This document shows, one piece after another, positions 1-6,959 of a stretch of 41,713 nt of DNA. How positions within the stretch are numbered: position 1 is the stretch's first letter; every line of letters starts with the position of its first letter. Both the position numbers and the translations under genes were made by a program. Source of the stretch: Xanthobacter autotrophicus (GTDB taxonomy: Bacteria > Pseudomonadota > Alphaproteobacteria > Rhizobiales > Xanthobacteraceae); assembly GCF_029991245.1 (NCBI RefSeq), contig NZ_JAIVFO010000020.1, forward strand, positions 1 to 41,713. Reading direction: 5' to 3'. The notes under the pieces were generated by a model. The model had not been told where the DNA came from. It saw nothing but the letters and a program-made list of their open reading frames with translations, and ran no database searches.

Positions 1-5
1 GCCCC

Positions 6-638
6 ATGACAGCCCCTGTCCGCCGCATCGATTATTTCTTCTCCTGCGTCAGCCCGTGGAGCTTCCTCGGCCACGCGCCGTTCCTGGCGGTGGCGCAGCG
101 GCACAAGGCCACCGTGGCCTTCCATCCGGTGGAACTGGGGCCGGTGTTCGCGCAGACCGGCGGCCTGCCGCTGGCCAAACGGGCGCCGGAGCGCCAGCGC
201 TACCGGCTGGTGGAACTCCAGCGCTGGCGGGCAAAGCGCGGGGTGGAGCTTCATCTCGCGCCGGCCTTCTGGCCCTTCGACGGCACGCTGGCGGACCAGA
301 CCATCATCGCCGCCCTTCAGGCCGGCCTGCCCGTGGATGCCCTGATCGCCCGCATCTGTTCCGGCGTCTGGCAGCGGCAGGAAAATCTCGCCCTTCCGGA
401 GGTCATCGCCGCCCTCGCCGATGCCGCAGGCCTGCCCGGCGCCACCCTCGTCGCGGCGGCCCAGGGCGAGGCGGCGAAAACCGCCTATCTGGACAATCGG
501 GCAAAGGCCATGGCGGCGGACGTATTCGGCGCCCCGTCCTACGTGCTCGACGGCGAGGTGTTCTGGGGGCAGGACCGTATCGAGCTGCTGGACGACGCCC
601 TCGCCAGCGGCCGCCCGCCGTTCCGGCCACTGGCGTAA
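6..638 (+). CDS. 2-hydroxychromene-2-carboxylate isomerase-like protein (DsbA/kappa-GST fold)
   Basis: A 210-residue cytosolic protein of the HCCA isomerase / DsbA-like thioredoxin superfamily. The family signature is visible at both ends: an N-terminal DYFFSCVSPWSFLG strand-turn, in which a Ser/Pro motif replaces the CxxC of true disulfide oxidoreductases, and a C-terminal VFGAPSYVLDGEVFWGQDR followed by a helix, typical of this family. Members use glutathione to isomerise 2-hydroxychromene-2-carboxylate in naphthalene breakdown, but most genomic copies lie outside aromatic operons and have no proven substrate. That is the case here, so the specific reaction is not supported. Length is normal (about 200-220). 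The gene starts six bases from the window edge, so its ribosome binding site and upstream partner cannot be judged. Confidence 0.85.
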   Translation: MTAPVRRIDYFFSCVSPWSFLGHAPFLAVAQRHKATVAFHPVELGPVFAQTGGLPLAKRAPERQRYRLVELQRWRAKRGVELHLAPAFWPFDGTLADQTIIAALQAGLPVDALIARICSGVWQRQENLALPEVIAALADAAGLPGATLVAAAQGEAAKTAYLDNRAKAMAADVFGAPSYVLDGEVFWGQDRIELLDDALASGRPPFRPLA

Positions 639-808
639 GTTCGCTTCTGGCGCATGGGGAGGTGGACCGGTTGCGGTCGGACCAAGGGGATGCCCATTCC
701 GTTATGCCTTGGGGCACCTTGTAAAGATCAAGCCGTCCCCTTCCGGCCGGGAGCGGAGCGCTTATGTTTCGCCAAAGGCGGCCGCGCGCCGCCCCCACAC
801 GGGAGGCG

Positions 809-1306
809 ATGATGACCCGTTCCGCCGTTGATCTGCGCCTCGTCACGCTGTGCGCCCTGGTTCTCATCCCGCTCGCGGCCGCTCCCGCCCTGGCGCAGGG
901 CGCGCCGCAAGGAACGCCGCAAGGAACGCCGCAGGCGGCACCGTCCGCCGAGACCTCCGCGCCGCGCTTCGCGTTCGCCCCGGTGGAGGGCGGCGCACTG
1001 AAGCTCGACCGGGAAACCGGCCTTGTGTCCCTGTGCGCCAAGCGGCGCTCGGGCTTCACCTGCGAGGCGGTGCCGGACACCCGCGATGCCTATGAGGCCG
1101 AGATCGCCCGCCTCAAGGCCGAGGTGGACACCCTGCGCCGCGCCGCCGGCATGCAGCCCCAGCCGGGACGACCGGTGCCGCCGCCGGGCGCCGCGCCGGA
1201 CGCCACCGATCTCGACCAGGCGTTCGCCTATGCGGAACGCTTCTACCGGCGCCTGAAGGGCCTCATCGACGAGCTGCGCGCCCCGACCGGGGAGGAGCGC
1301 CTCTGA
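809..1306 (+). CDS. secreted hypothetical protein with coiled coil
   Basis: Not recognised as a named family. The 165-residue product starts with a clear signal peptide (charged MMTRSAVDLR, then a hydrophobic stretch, ending APALAQ around residue 30), so it is predicted to be periplasmic. The signal is followed by a Gln/Pro/Gly/Thr repeat (GAPQ GTPQ GTPQ), a small domain with two cysteines (LVSLCAKRRSGFTCEAV) and a predicted coiled coil (DAYEAEIARLKAEVDTLRR). The C-terminus is charged, with a YAERFYRRLKGLIDEL helix. The start at 809 (or 812; two ATG codons adjoin) is chosen over an upstream in-frame ATG at 764 because GGGAGG lies at 801-806 and the signal peptide begins here. It stands alone; the next gene is convergent. 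Function unknown. Confidence 0.75.
   Translation: MMTRSAVDLRLVTLCALVLIPLAAAPALAQGAPQGTPQGTPQAAPSAETSAPRFAFAPVEGGALKLDRETGLVSLCAKRRSGFTCEAVPDTRDAYEAEIARLKAEVDTLRRAAGMQPQPGRPVPPPGAAPDATDLDQAFAYAERFYRRLKGLIDELRAPTGEERL
899..934 (+). repeat. three 12-bp tandem units inside the secreted ORFan
   Basis: Three adjacent 12-base units (GGCGCGCCGCAA, GGAACGCCGCAA, GGAACGCCGCAG) encode GAPQ-GTPQ-GTPQ just after the signal peptide cleavage region. The last two differ by one base, which suggests recent slippage duplication. The number of units may vary between strains. Confidence 0.85.
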
Positions 1307-1334
1307 CGGCGCCGGAGCCCGGCTTGCGCCGGCT

Positions 1335-2291
1335 TCAGAACGCGCTCAGGTAGGTGCACATGCGCTTCAGGCCCTGGTCGGCGAGGGTGCCGGGAAAGCC
1401 GATGAAGACGTGGCAGCCGCCGGGATAGACATCGAGCGCCGTGGCATTGCCGGCGGCGAGCCAGGCGTTGGCCATGAACAGGGTGTCGTCGAGCAGCGCA
1501 TCGCGCGTGCCCACCATGAACAGCGCCTTCGGCAGCCCCTTCAGGTTGCCGAGGAGGGGGGAGACGTCCGGCGCATCCGCCTTGCCCTCCAGCCTCAGAT
1601 AATTGTTCACGAAGAAGGTGATGTCCCGGGTGTTTAGCACCAGCGGCTCGTCGCCCCAGTTGCGCGCGGAAGGCGTGAGGCGCAGGTCGAAGCAGCCGGC
1701 GGTCAGCACCGCCGCCGAGAACGGCGAAAGCTGGTGCTTGTCGCGCAACCGCACCAGGGTCGCCACCGCCAGCGTCGCCCCGCCCGATTCGCCGCCGATG
1801 GCAAATCGCCCGGTGCCGAAGCGCGCGCCGCCCTCCTTCAGCAGCCACAGCGCCGCCGCCTCGCAATCGTCGGGCCCGGCCGGATACGGCTCCTCGGGGG
1901 CGAGCGCATAGTCCACCGAGACCACCGCGAGCCCGCATTGGCCGGCGATGCGGTCCAGCATCCCCTCGTTCTCCCGCGCCGAGCCCACGGTCCAGCCACC
2001 GCCATGGATGTGGAGGTAGACCCCCTTGGGCGGGCCGTCCGGCATGTAGATGCGCACCGGCACCGGGCCGCGCGGGCCGGGAATGGTCTCCTGCCGCGCC
2101 CGCGCGCTCGACGGCGCCAGCGGGAAGACCCCGTTGCCGGACAGCCGCGCGGCGCGGATCTCCGGCAGCGGCGCCGCCCAGCGGTCGGGAATGGTCTTCA
2201 TGATCTTGACGATGGCGTCGTTGATCATGCGGGTATCGGGCGCCACGGCCGCCGGCGAGAACACGGCGGCATCGAGAACCAGCTTCGACAT
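1335..2291 (-). CDS. alpha/beta hydrolase, hormone-sensitive lipase (family IV) esterase
   Basis: A 318-residue carboxylesterase of the HSL/family IV group. The oxyanion-hole motif HGGGW (in YLHIHGGGWTVGS) precedes the nucleophile elbow GESGG (in IGGESGGATL), a variant of the usual GDSAGG. The acid lies in DALLDD and the histidine in GGCHVF near the C-terminus, so the triad looks complete. Such enzymes hydrolyse short-chain acyl esters in the cytosol; the natural substrate is unknown. The start at 2291 (MSKLVLDAAVF) is preferred over a longer frame beginning at 2498 because AAGGA lies nine bases before it and the extra N-terminal residues look like translated intergenic DNA. The gene is divergent from the YjbQ-family gene and convergent with the secreted ORFan. 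Confidence 0.9.
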   Translation of the reverse strand: MSKLVLDAAVFSPAAVAPDTRMINDAIVKIMKTIPDRWAAPLPEIRAARLSGNGVFPLAPSSARARQETIPGPRGPVPVRIYMPDGPPKGVYLHIHGGGWTVGSARENEGMLDRIAGQCGLAVVSVDYALAPEEPYPAGPDDCEAAALWLLKEGGARFGTGRFAIGGESGGATLAVATLVRLRDKHQLSPFSAAVLTAGCFDLRLTPSARNWGDEPLVLNTRDITFFVNNYLRLEGKADAPDVSPLLGNLKGLPKALFMVGTRDALLDDTLFMANAWLAAGNATALDVYPGGCHVFIGFPGTLADQGLKRMCTYLSAF

Positions 2292-2497
2292 CGGCGACAG
2301 TCCTTGGCAGCGGCGGCCGGCCGCGATCGCGAGGGAAGACGGGGGGATGCGAAAACTGGTACGAGCCGCGAACGCCGGACGCAAGACGCCGATACCAGAA
2401 ACCAGGCCGGCAGAAATCATCCGCGCAGGCGCCGTCGGGCTCACCTGCGCGCGACAGACGGGTTCCATCCGGCGCGCGCAGCTCGAACCCCAACTCA

Positions 2498-2554
2498 TTG
2501 ATCCGGTGGATCAACTTTTCGAACCGAAGGGGTACCATCCGTTTCGGTTGATCC
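2498..2554. promoter_or_regulatory. dyad-symmetric operator-like sequences before the YjbQ gene
   Basis: TTGATCC-GGT-GGATCAA (2498-2514) is a perfect 7-bp inverted repeat with a 3-base spacer. A further TTGATCC occurs at 2548-2554, exactly 50 bp after the first. Between them AACCGAA (2522-2528) and TTCGGTT (2543-2549) form another perfect inverted repeat. The cluster lies in the 283-bp divergent gap just upstream of the ribosome binding site at about 2558-2564. A repressor operator or an RNA structure are both possible. No known regulator is recognised. Confidence 0.4.
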
Positions 2555-2574
2555 CCCGGAGGAGACCCGCGATC

Positions 2575-3048
2575 ATGGCCCGCACCACCCGCTCTGCCCC
2601 GACCCTGAGCGACGCCGTGCGCCACGCCGAGGCCCGCCTGAAGGTGGAGACGCCCGGCGAAGGCTTCACCGAGATCACCGCCGAGGCGGCGGCCTTCCTC
2701 GGCGACATCGGCGCCGGCGCGGGAGTGCTGACGGTGTTCTGCCGCCACACCTCGGCCTCCCTGACCATCCAGGAGAATGCCGACCCGGATGTACGCACGG
2801 ACCTCCTCAGCGCCCTCGACAGCCTCGCGCCGCGCGATTTCGGCTGGGTCCACGACACCGAGGGACCGGACGACATGCCGGCCCATGTGCGCACCCTTCT
2901 GAGCGACACCAGCCTGTCCATCCCGGTGAGCCAGGGCCGCATGGCGCTCGGCACATGGCAGGGCCTTTACCTGATCGAGCACCGCGACCGGCCCCAGCGC
3001 CGCGAGGTGGTGCTGGCATTCACGGGAACAATCGGTCATATGGCGTGA
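2575..3048 (+). CDS. YjbQ / UPF0047 family protein (secondary thiamine-phosphate synthase-like)
   Basis: A 157-residue member of the YjbQ (UPF0047) family, near the usual 130-150 residue length. Family hallmarks are HTSASLTIQENADPDVRTDL in the middle, DDMPAHVRT, and LGTWQGLYLIEHR near the end. The conserved histidines probably bind a metal. E. coli YjbQ has weak thiamine-phosphate synthase activity; the true cellular role of the family is unsettled. The start at 2575 follows a strong GGAGGAGA ribosome binding site; a longer open frame upstream reads through an intergenic region with dyad repeats and is rejected. It is probably monocistronic. Confidence 0.92.
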   Translation: MARTTRSAPTLSDAVRHAEARLKVETPGEGFTEITAEAAAFLGDIGAGAGVLTVFCRHTSASLTIQENADPDVRTDLLSALDSLAPRDFGWVHDTEGPDDMPAHVRTLLSDTSLSIPVSQGRMALGTWQGLYLIEHRDRPQRREVVLAFTGTIGHMA

Positions 3049-3096
3049 CCGGCTTGTCACCGCTCCGCCATGGATTGATGATCGGACCAGCCGATT

Positions 3097-3122
3097 CGCC
3101 GCGGGCGCCATCCCCCGCGGCG
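3097..3122. other. perfect 9-bp GC-rich inverted repeat
   Basis: CGCCGCGGG (3097-3105) and CCCGCGGCG (3114-3122) form a perfect stem around an 8-base loop, between the YjbQ-family stop and the response-regulator start. There is no T-run on the plus strand, so it is at best a weak or Rho-assisted terminator or a 5'-leader structure of the next gene. Confidence 0.45.
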
Positions 3123-3154
3123 ATAAGAAGAGCGGAGCCGTTGGGGAGGGAGCA

Positions 3155-3829
3155 TTGGGAGAAGCCGCCGAGGGCAGCCTGCGCCTCGTTATCGCCGACG
3201 ACCACCCCCTGTTCCGCGGCGCCCTGCGCGAGGCGGTGCTCGGGCGTCATGCCGACGCCACCATCGAGGAGGTCGGAACCTTCGACGAGCTGACCGCGCT
3301 CCTGGAACGCGACCGCGATTTCGACCTGATCCTGCTCGACCTCACCATGCCGGGGGCCCGTGGCTTCTCCGGCCTCATCTATCTGCGCGCCCAATATACC
3401 AGCCTGCCGGTGGTGGTGGTATCGGGGAACGAAGAGTCCGCCGTCATCCGCCGCTGCATGGACCTCGGCGCATCGGGCTTCATCCCCAAGACCATGAGCG
3501 TCGCCGCCATGCGCGAGGCGGTGGCGGGCGTGCTCGGGGGCGAGACCTTCGTGCCGTCGGACATCAGCCTCGCCGCCCGCGCCGATGCGGAGACGGATGC
3601 CATCATCTCCCGCCTCGCCACCCTGACGCCGCAGCAGGTGCGGGTGCTGATGATGCTGTCCGAAGGCCGGCTCAACAAGCAGATCGCCTATGAGCTGAGC
3701 GTCTCGGAGGCGACGGTGAAGGCCCACGTGTCCGCCATCCTGCAGAAGCTCAGCGTGGAAAGCCGCACCCAGGCCGTGATCGCGGTCTCCAAGGTGGAAG
3801 CCGGGCTCTGGAGCCAGTCCCAGGCCTGA
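3155..3829 (+). CDS. LuxR/NarL-family response regulator (orphan)
   Basis: A 224-residue two-domain transcription regulator. The N-terminal receiver has the acidic pair Asp15-Asp16, the phospho-acceptor Asp62 (LILLDLTMPG), Ser90 in VVVVSGNE and Lys112 (FIPK). A LuxR-type helix-turn-helix occupies about residues 150-215 (LTPQQVRVLMMLSEGRLNKQIAYELSVSEATVKAHV). Phosphorylation should drive dimerisation and DNA binding. No histidine kinase is encoded nearby, so its partner is elsewhere. Translation starts with TTG at 3155: GGGGAGGG ends about five bases before it, and no ATG or GTG gives a full receiver domain. A weak start codon behind a strong ribosome binding site suggests tuned low expression. 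Targets are unknown. Confidence 0.93.
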   Translation: MGEAAEGSLRLVIADDHPLFRGALREAVLGRHADATIEEVGTFDELTALLERDRDFDLILLDLTMPGARGFSGLIYLRAQYTSLPVVVVSGNEESAVIRRCMDLGASGFIPKTMSVAAMREAVAGVLGGETFVPSDISLAARADAETDAIISRLATLTPQQVRVLMMLSEGRLNKQIAYELSVSEATVKAHVSAILQKLSVESRTQAVIAVSKVEAGLWSQSQA

Positions 3830-3887
3830 CGGCTTCCGCCGCAGTAGGGACCTTTTCACCGGTCAGGCTTAAACGGTCGGAACAGGC

Positions 3888-3944
3888 ATGGCGCGGGCAC
3901 CCTCGGCCGCGCCGGCCCCGGCAACGGCCGAAGGATCCACATGA
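3888..3944 (+). CDS. possible 18-residue leader peptide overlapping ampG
   Basis: ATG at 3888 opens an 18-codon frame (MARAPSAAPAPATAEGST) that ends in TGA overlapping the ampG-like start as ATGA. A weak GGAACAGG precedes it. Its low-complexity Ala/Pro content gives little support for a stable protein. It could couple translation to the permease, or be chance. Confidence 0.22.
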   Translation: MARAPSAAPAPATAEGST

Positions 3945-5302
3945 CCGAGCAAACCCTCAGCCCGTCCGGCGGCTCCGCGCCGCAGCGCCGCTCCCTGAAG
4001 GAGGCGTTCGCGCTCTATACCCAGCGCGACGTGCTGAGCGTCAGCCTGCTCGGCTTCTCCTCGGGCCTGCCTCTGGCGCTCACCGGCGGCACCCTCGCCC
4101 TGTGGATGAAGGACGTGGGGGTGACGCTCACCACCATCGGCCTCTTCAGCCTCGTGGGCCTGCCCTACACCCTGAAGTTCCTCTGGGCGCCGGTGCTCGA
4201 TGCCGTCGACGTGCCGCTGCTGTCGCGGCTGCTGGGCCGGCGGCGCGGATGGCTGCTGGCCTGCCAGATCGTGCTGATGGCCGCCATCGCCGCGCTCGCG
4301 GTGCAGGACCCGGTGGCAACCCCGTTCGCGGTGGCGGCCTGCGCGCTGGCGGTCGCCATCGCCTCCGCCACCCAGGACATCGCGGTGGACGCCTTCCGCG
4401 TGGAGCGGCTGGACACCTCCAGCGAGCAGGCCGCCGGCATGGCGGGCTACGTCACCGGCTACCGGCTGGCCATGCTGGCGACGGGCGCCGGCGTCATCGC
4501 CCTGGTGGCGTACCTTGAGGAAGCGCACGGCCTGCCGCGGGCTACGAGCTGGTTCTGGGGCTACATGCTCGCGGGGGCGTGCGTGGCCATCGGCGTCATC
4601 GCCACCCTGTTCGCCCGCGAGCCGAAGGCCCCCGAACGGGTCGCGGGCGAGGGCACCGGACACCGGCTCATCGCCACCACGGTGGGGGCGTTCCGCGACT
4701 TCCTCACCCGCGACCAGGCGGTGATGGTCCTGCTGTTCGTCATGCTGTTCAAATTCTGCGATGCCTTCGCCGGCGTGCTCACCGGGCCGTTCGTGCTGGA
4801 CATCGGCTTCAGCAAGGCGACCTACGTGGAAATCGTGAAGGTGGTGGGCTTCGGCGGCACCATCGTCGGCGGCTTCGTCGGCGCCTATCTCGCCCGCGCC
4901 TATCCGCTCGTCACCTGCCTGTGGATCTCCGGCGTGCTGCAGATGACGTCGAACCTCGGCTTCACCGCGCAGGCCTATGCCGGGCCGAACGCGAGCGTGC
5001 TCACCGGCGTGATCCTGGTGGAGAACTTCACCAGCGCCATCGGCACCGTGATCTTCGTTGCCTATCTCTCCGCCCTGTGCGGGGCGCGCGAGCACACGGC
5101 CACCCAATATGCGCTGCTCACGGCGCTCACCGCCGTGGGCCGGACCCTGCTCGGCTCCTCCAGCGGCGCCATCGCCGAGGCGTCGGGCTGGCCGCTGTTC
5201 TTCGCTCTCACCGCGGTGGCGGGCCTGCCGGGCCTCGTCGCCCTGGGCTGGCTGCAGGCGAAGGGGCATTTCCGGGCGCTCAAACCCGACGAAGCCGTCT
5301 GA
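3941..5302 (+). CDS. ampG: AmpG-like muropeptide MFS permease
   Basis: A 453-residue inner-membrane MFS transporter with 12 or more hydrophobic segments. AmpG hallmarks are present: LGFSSGLPLALTGGTLALW in the first helix, GLPYTLKFLWAPVLDAV after helix 2, and ATQDIAVDAFRVE in helix 5. AmpG proteins import 1,6-anhydro-muropeptides released by wall turnover so that they can be recycled. In bacteria with inducible AmpC they also supply the induction signal. No ampR or ampC is visible here, but a class D beta-lactamase lies 8 kb away. GAAGGAT precedes the ATG. The 3' end is only 10 bp from the convergent holA stop, leaving no room for separate terminators. Confidence 0.88.
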   Translation: MTEQTLSPSGGSAPQRRSLKEAFALYTQRDVLSVSLLGFSSGLPLALTGGTLALWMKDVGVTLTTIGLFSLVGLPYTLKFLWAPVLDAVDVPLLSRLLGRRRGWLLACQIVLMAAIAALAVQDPVATPFAVAACALAVAIASATQDIAVDAFRVERLDTSSEQAAGMAGYVTGYRLAMLATGAGVIALVAYLEEAHGLPRATSWFWGYMLAGACVAIGVIATLFAREPKAPERVAGEGTGHRLIATTVGAFRDFLTRDQAVMVLLFVMLFKFCDAFAGVLTGPFVLDIGFSKATYVEIVKVVGFGGTIVGGFVGAYLARAYPLVTCLWISGVLQMTSNLGFTAQAYAGPNASVLTGVILVENFTSAIGTVIFVAYLSALCGAREHTATQYALLTALTAVGRTLLGSSSGAIAEASGWPLFFALTAVAGLPGLVALGWLQAKGHFRALKPDEAV

Positions 5303-5312
5303 CCCTCCCCTT

Positions 5313-6341
5313 CTACCGCCGTCCCCGCCCTGCCTGCTGGGCCACCTGAAGCACCACCCGCTCGCAGATGGCGGGGGCGAGGGGCGCGTTGCGTCGGGCG
5401 GCGAGCACGGCGTCGTCCACCGCCAGCAGCGCCTTCAGGCAGCGGTCCGGATCAAGCGCCCGCAAGGCCTTCTCCAGCTTGGCCTTGCGGGAGAAATGCA
5501 CCGGCGGGCGGGCCGAGCCCACCACTTGGTCGGGGCTCGCCCCGGCGGCCACGGCCAGCGCCATGGGGTGCAGGGCGGTGAGCGCGCGCAGGAGGCTGCC
5601 GAGCACCGCATCGGGCCGCGTCGCGGCGCCGAGGGCCTTGGCGAGGGCGGCCATCGCCTCCCGCGTTTCTCCGGCCAGCGCCGAATCCACCACGTCGTCG
5701 AGGGCCAGCGCCGAGGCATCGCCCACGATGGTGCGCACATCCTCAAGGCTCACCCGCTGCTGCCCCTGGGCGTAGAGGATGAGCTTGGCGATCTCCCCGC
5801 GCGAAGCCAGGCGGTCGCCGCCGATGAGGGAGACCAGCAGGTCCCGAGCGTCGCGGTCGATGGCGAGGCCCGCCTCGGCCATCATGGAATCCACCAAGCG
5901 GGAGAGGTCGCGGTCGCTGTCGGCATAGCAGGCGATGGCAAGGGCGTTGGGGGCGTTCTCGCACAGGGCGCGCAAGGGTGCGCCCTTCTTGAGGTCCCCG
6001 GCCTCCACCACCACCAGCGCATCGCAGCGGCCCGCGAGCACCGGCTGGAGCGCCGGCACGATGTTGCGGCTGCCGGCGCGCACCCACACCACCCGCTCGC
6101 CGCCGAACAGGCCAATGGTGGAGGTCTCGTCGATCAGGCGGCGCGGGTCGGAGGAGATATCGTCGCCTTCGAGGCGCACCAGGGCGAACGGATCATGCGC
6201 ATCGGGCACGGCCCGGCGCACCAGGCCCTGGGCGCGCTCATGCACGAGGCCTGTATCGGGCCCGAAGATGAGGACGACGCTTTTCCCCGGGTCGCGCCGG
6301 GCGAGCGCCGTCTCGGCGTCGCCGGGCCGCACCGCGACCAC
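5313..6341 (-). CDS. holA: DNA polymerase III subunit delta
   Basis: A 342-residue delta subunit of the clamp loader, which opens the beta clamp in the DNA polymerase III holoenzyme. Recognisable parts are the N-terminal domain (VVLIFGPDTGLVHERA), the LIDETSTIGLFGGERVVWVR segment, DALVVVEAGDLKKGAPLR, and the C-terminal helical collar (LLRALTALHPMALAV, PVHFSRKAKLEKAL). Size matches the family. The start is GTG at 6341, only three bases after the lptE stop, so translation is probably coupled to lptE; no strong ribosome binding site is visible. It is the last gene of the leuS-lptE-holA operon, an order common in Alphaproteobacteria. Confidence 0.93.
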   Translation of the reverse strand: MVAVRPGDAETALARRDPGKSVVLIFGPDTGLVHERAQGLVRRAVPDAHDPFALVRLEGDDISSDPRRLIDETSTIGLFGGERVVWVRAGSRNIVPALQPVLAGRCDALVVVEAGDLKKGAPLRALCENAPNALAIACYADSDRDLSRLVDSMMAEAGLAIDRDARDLLVSLIGGDRLASRGEIAKLILYAQGQQRVSLEDVRTIVGDASALALDDVVDSALAGETREAMAALAKALGAATRPDAVLGSLLRALTALHPMALAVAAGASPDQVVGSARPPVHFSRKAKLEKALRALDPDRCLKALLAVDDAVLAARRNAPLAPAICERVVLQVAQQAGRGRR

Positions 6342-6344
6342 GGC

Positions 6345-6959
6345 TCAGCTCGCCGAGCCGGGGGCGCTGGGGTTCCGGATGAAGAAGGCGCCAAGCTGGG
6401 CCTTGATCTGATCCGCGACACCGCGCGCGGCGCGCTTCTCGGCGTCGATGGTGGCGCTGTAATTGGCGAAGCGCTGGTCGCTCGTGTCGATGGTGGCGGT
6501 ACCGGATGCCGCACCGGTGGTCACGATCACCACCTTCTTCGGATCGTCTGCCGCCTTCACCAGGCGCCAGTTGGCGGTCACGCGGATCACCTGGTTCTCG
6601 GGCAGGCCCGAGGACGAGTTCACGATCGCCGTGGATGTGGACGTATCCACCGCGATGATGAGCTGAAGCGGCGCACCCTTCGGATTTCCCGACCCGCCGG
6701 TGAGGGCGAAGATGAGGTCGTTCCGCAGGTCGTTGCCCAGCCGGCCCCGGATCTCGATGACATCCACGTCCCGGAACTTGTCCATGAGGGCGGGACCGCC
6801 CACCGTGGAATTTTCCGCATAGAGCGGCTGGAAGCAGCCGGCCAGCGCGCCGGACAGGGCGCACACCAGCGCCAGCCGCGCCGCGAGCGGTGCACGGGCA
6901 AACCGCCCCAGCCGGGAGGCGGGGCGCGACACTTGGGTCGAGGGATCAGGCAACGACAT
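6345..6959 (-). CDS. lptE: LPS-assembly lipoprotein LptE
   Basis: A 204-residue lipoprotein of the outer-membrane LptDE complex, which places lipopolysaccharide in the outer leaflet. The signal peptide has an unusually long n-region (about 25 residues). It ends in lipobox LAGC with Cys42, followed by FQPLYAE, typical of alphaproteobacterial LptE. The ATG at 6959 lies inside the 3' end of leuS (14-base overlap), with GAGGA eight bases upstream, which implies translational coupling. It lies directly before holA. Identity rests on the lipobox, the C-FQPLY motif, length and the conserved leuS-lptE-holA context; LptE sequences are otherwise weakly conserved. Confidence 0.9.
   Translation of the reverse strand: MSLPDPSTQVSRPASRLGRFARAPLAARLALVCALSGALAGCFQPLYAENSTVGGPALMDKFRDVDVIEIRGRLGNDLRNDLIFALTGGSGNPKGAPLQLIIAVDTSTSTAIVNSSSGLPENQVIRVTANWRLVKAADDPKKVVIVTTGAASGTATIDTSDQRFANYSATIDAEKRAARGVADQIKAQLGAFFIRNPSAPGSAS

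Noticed and set aside
3869-5269. A 466-codon minus-strand frame opposite ampG
   Set aside because: Shadow frame; His/Gln/Gly-rich with no recognisable motif.
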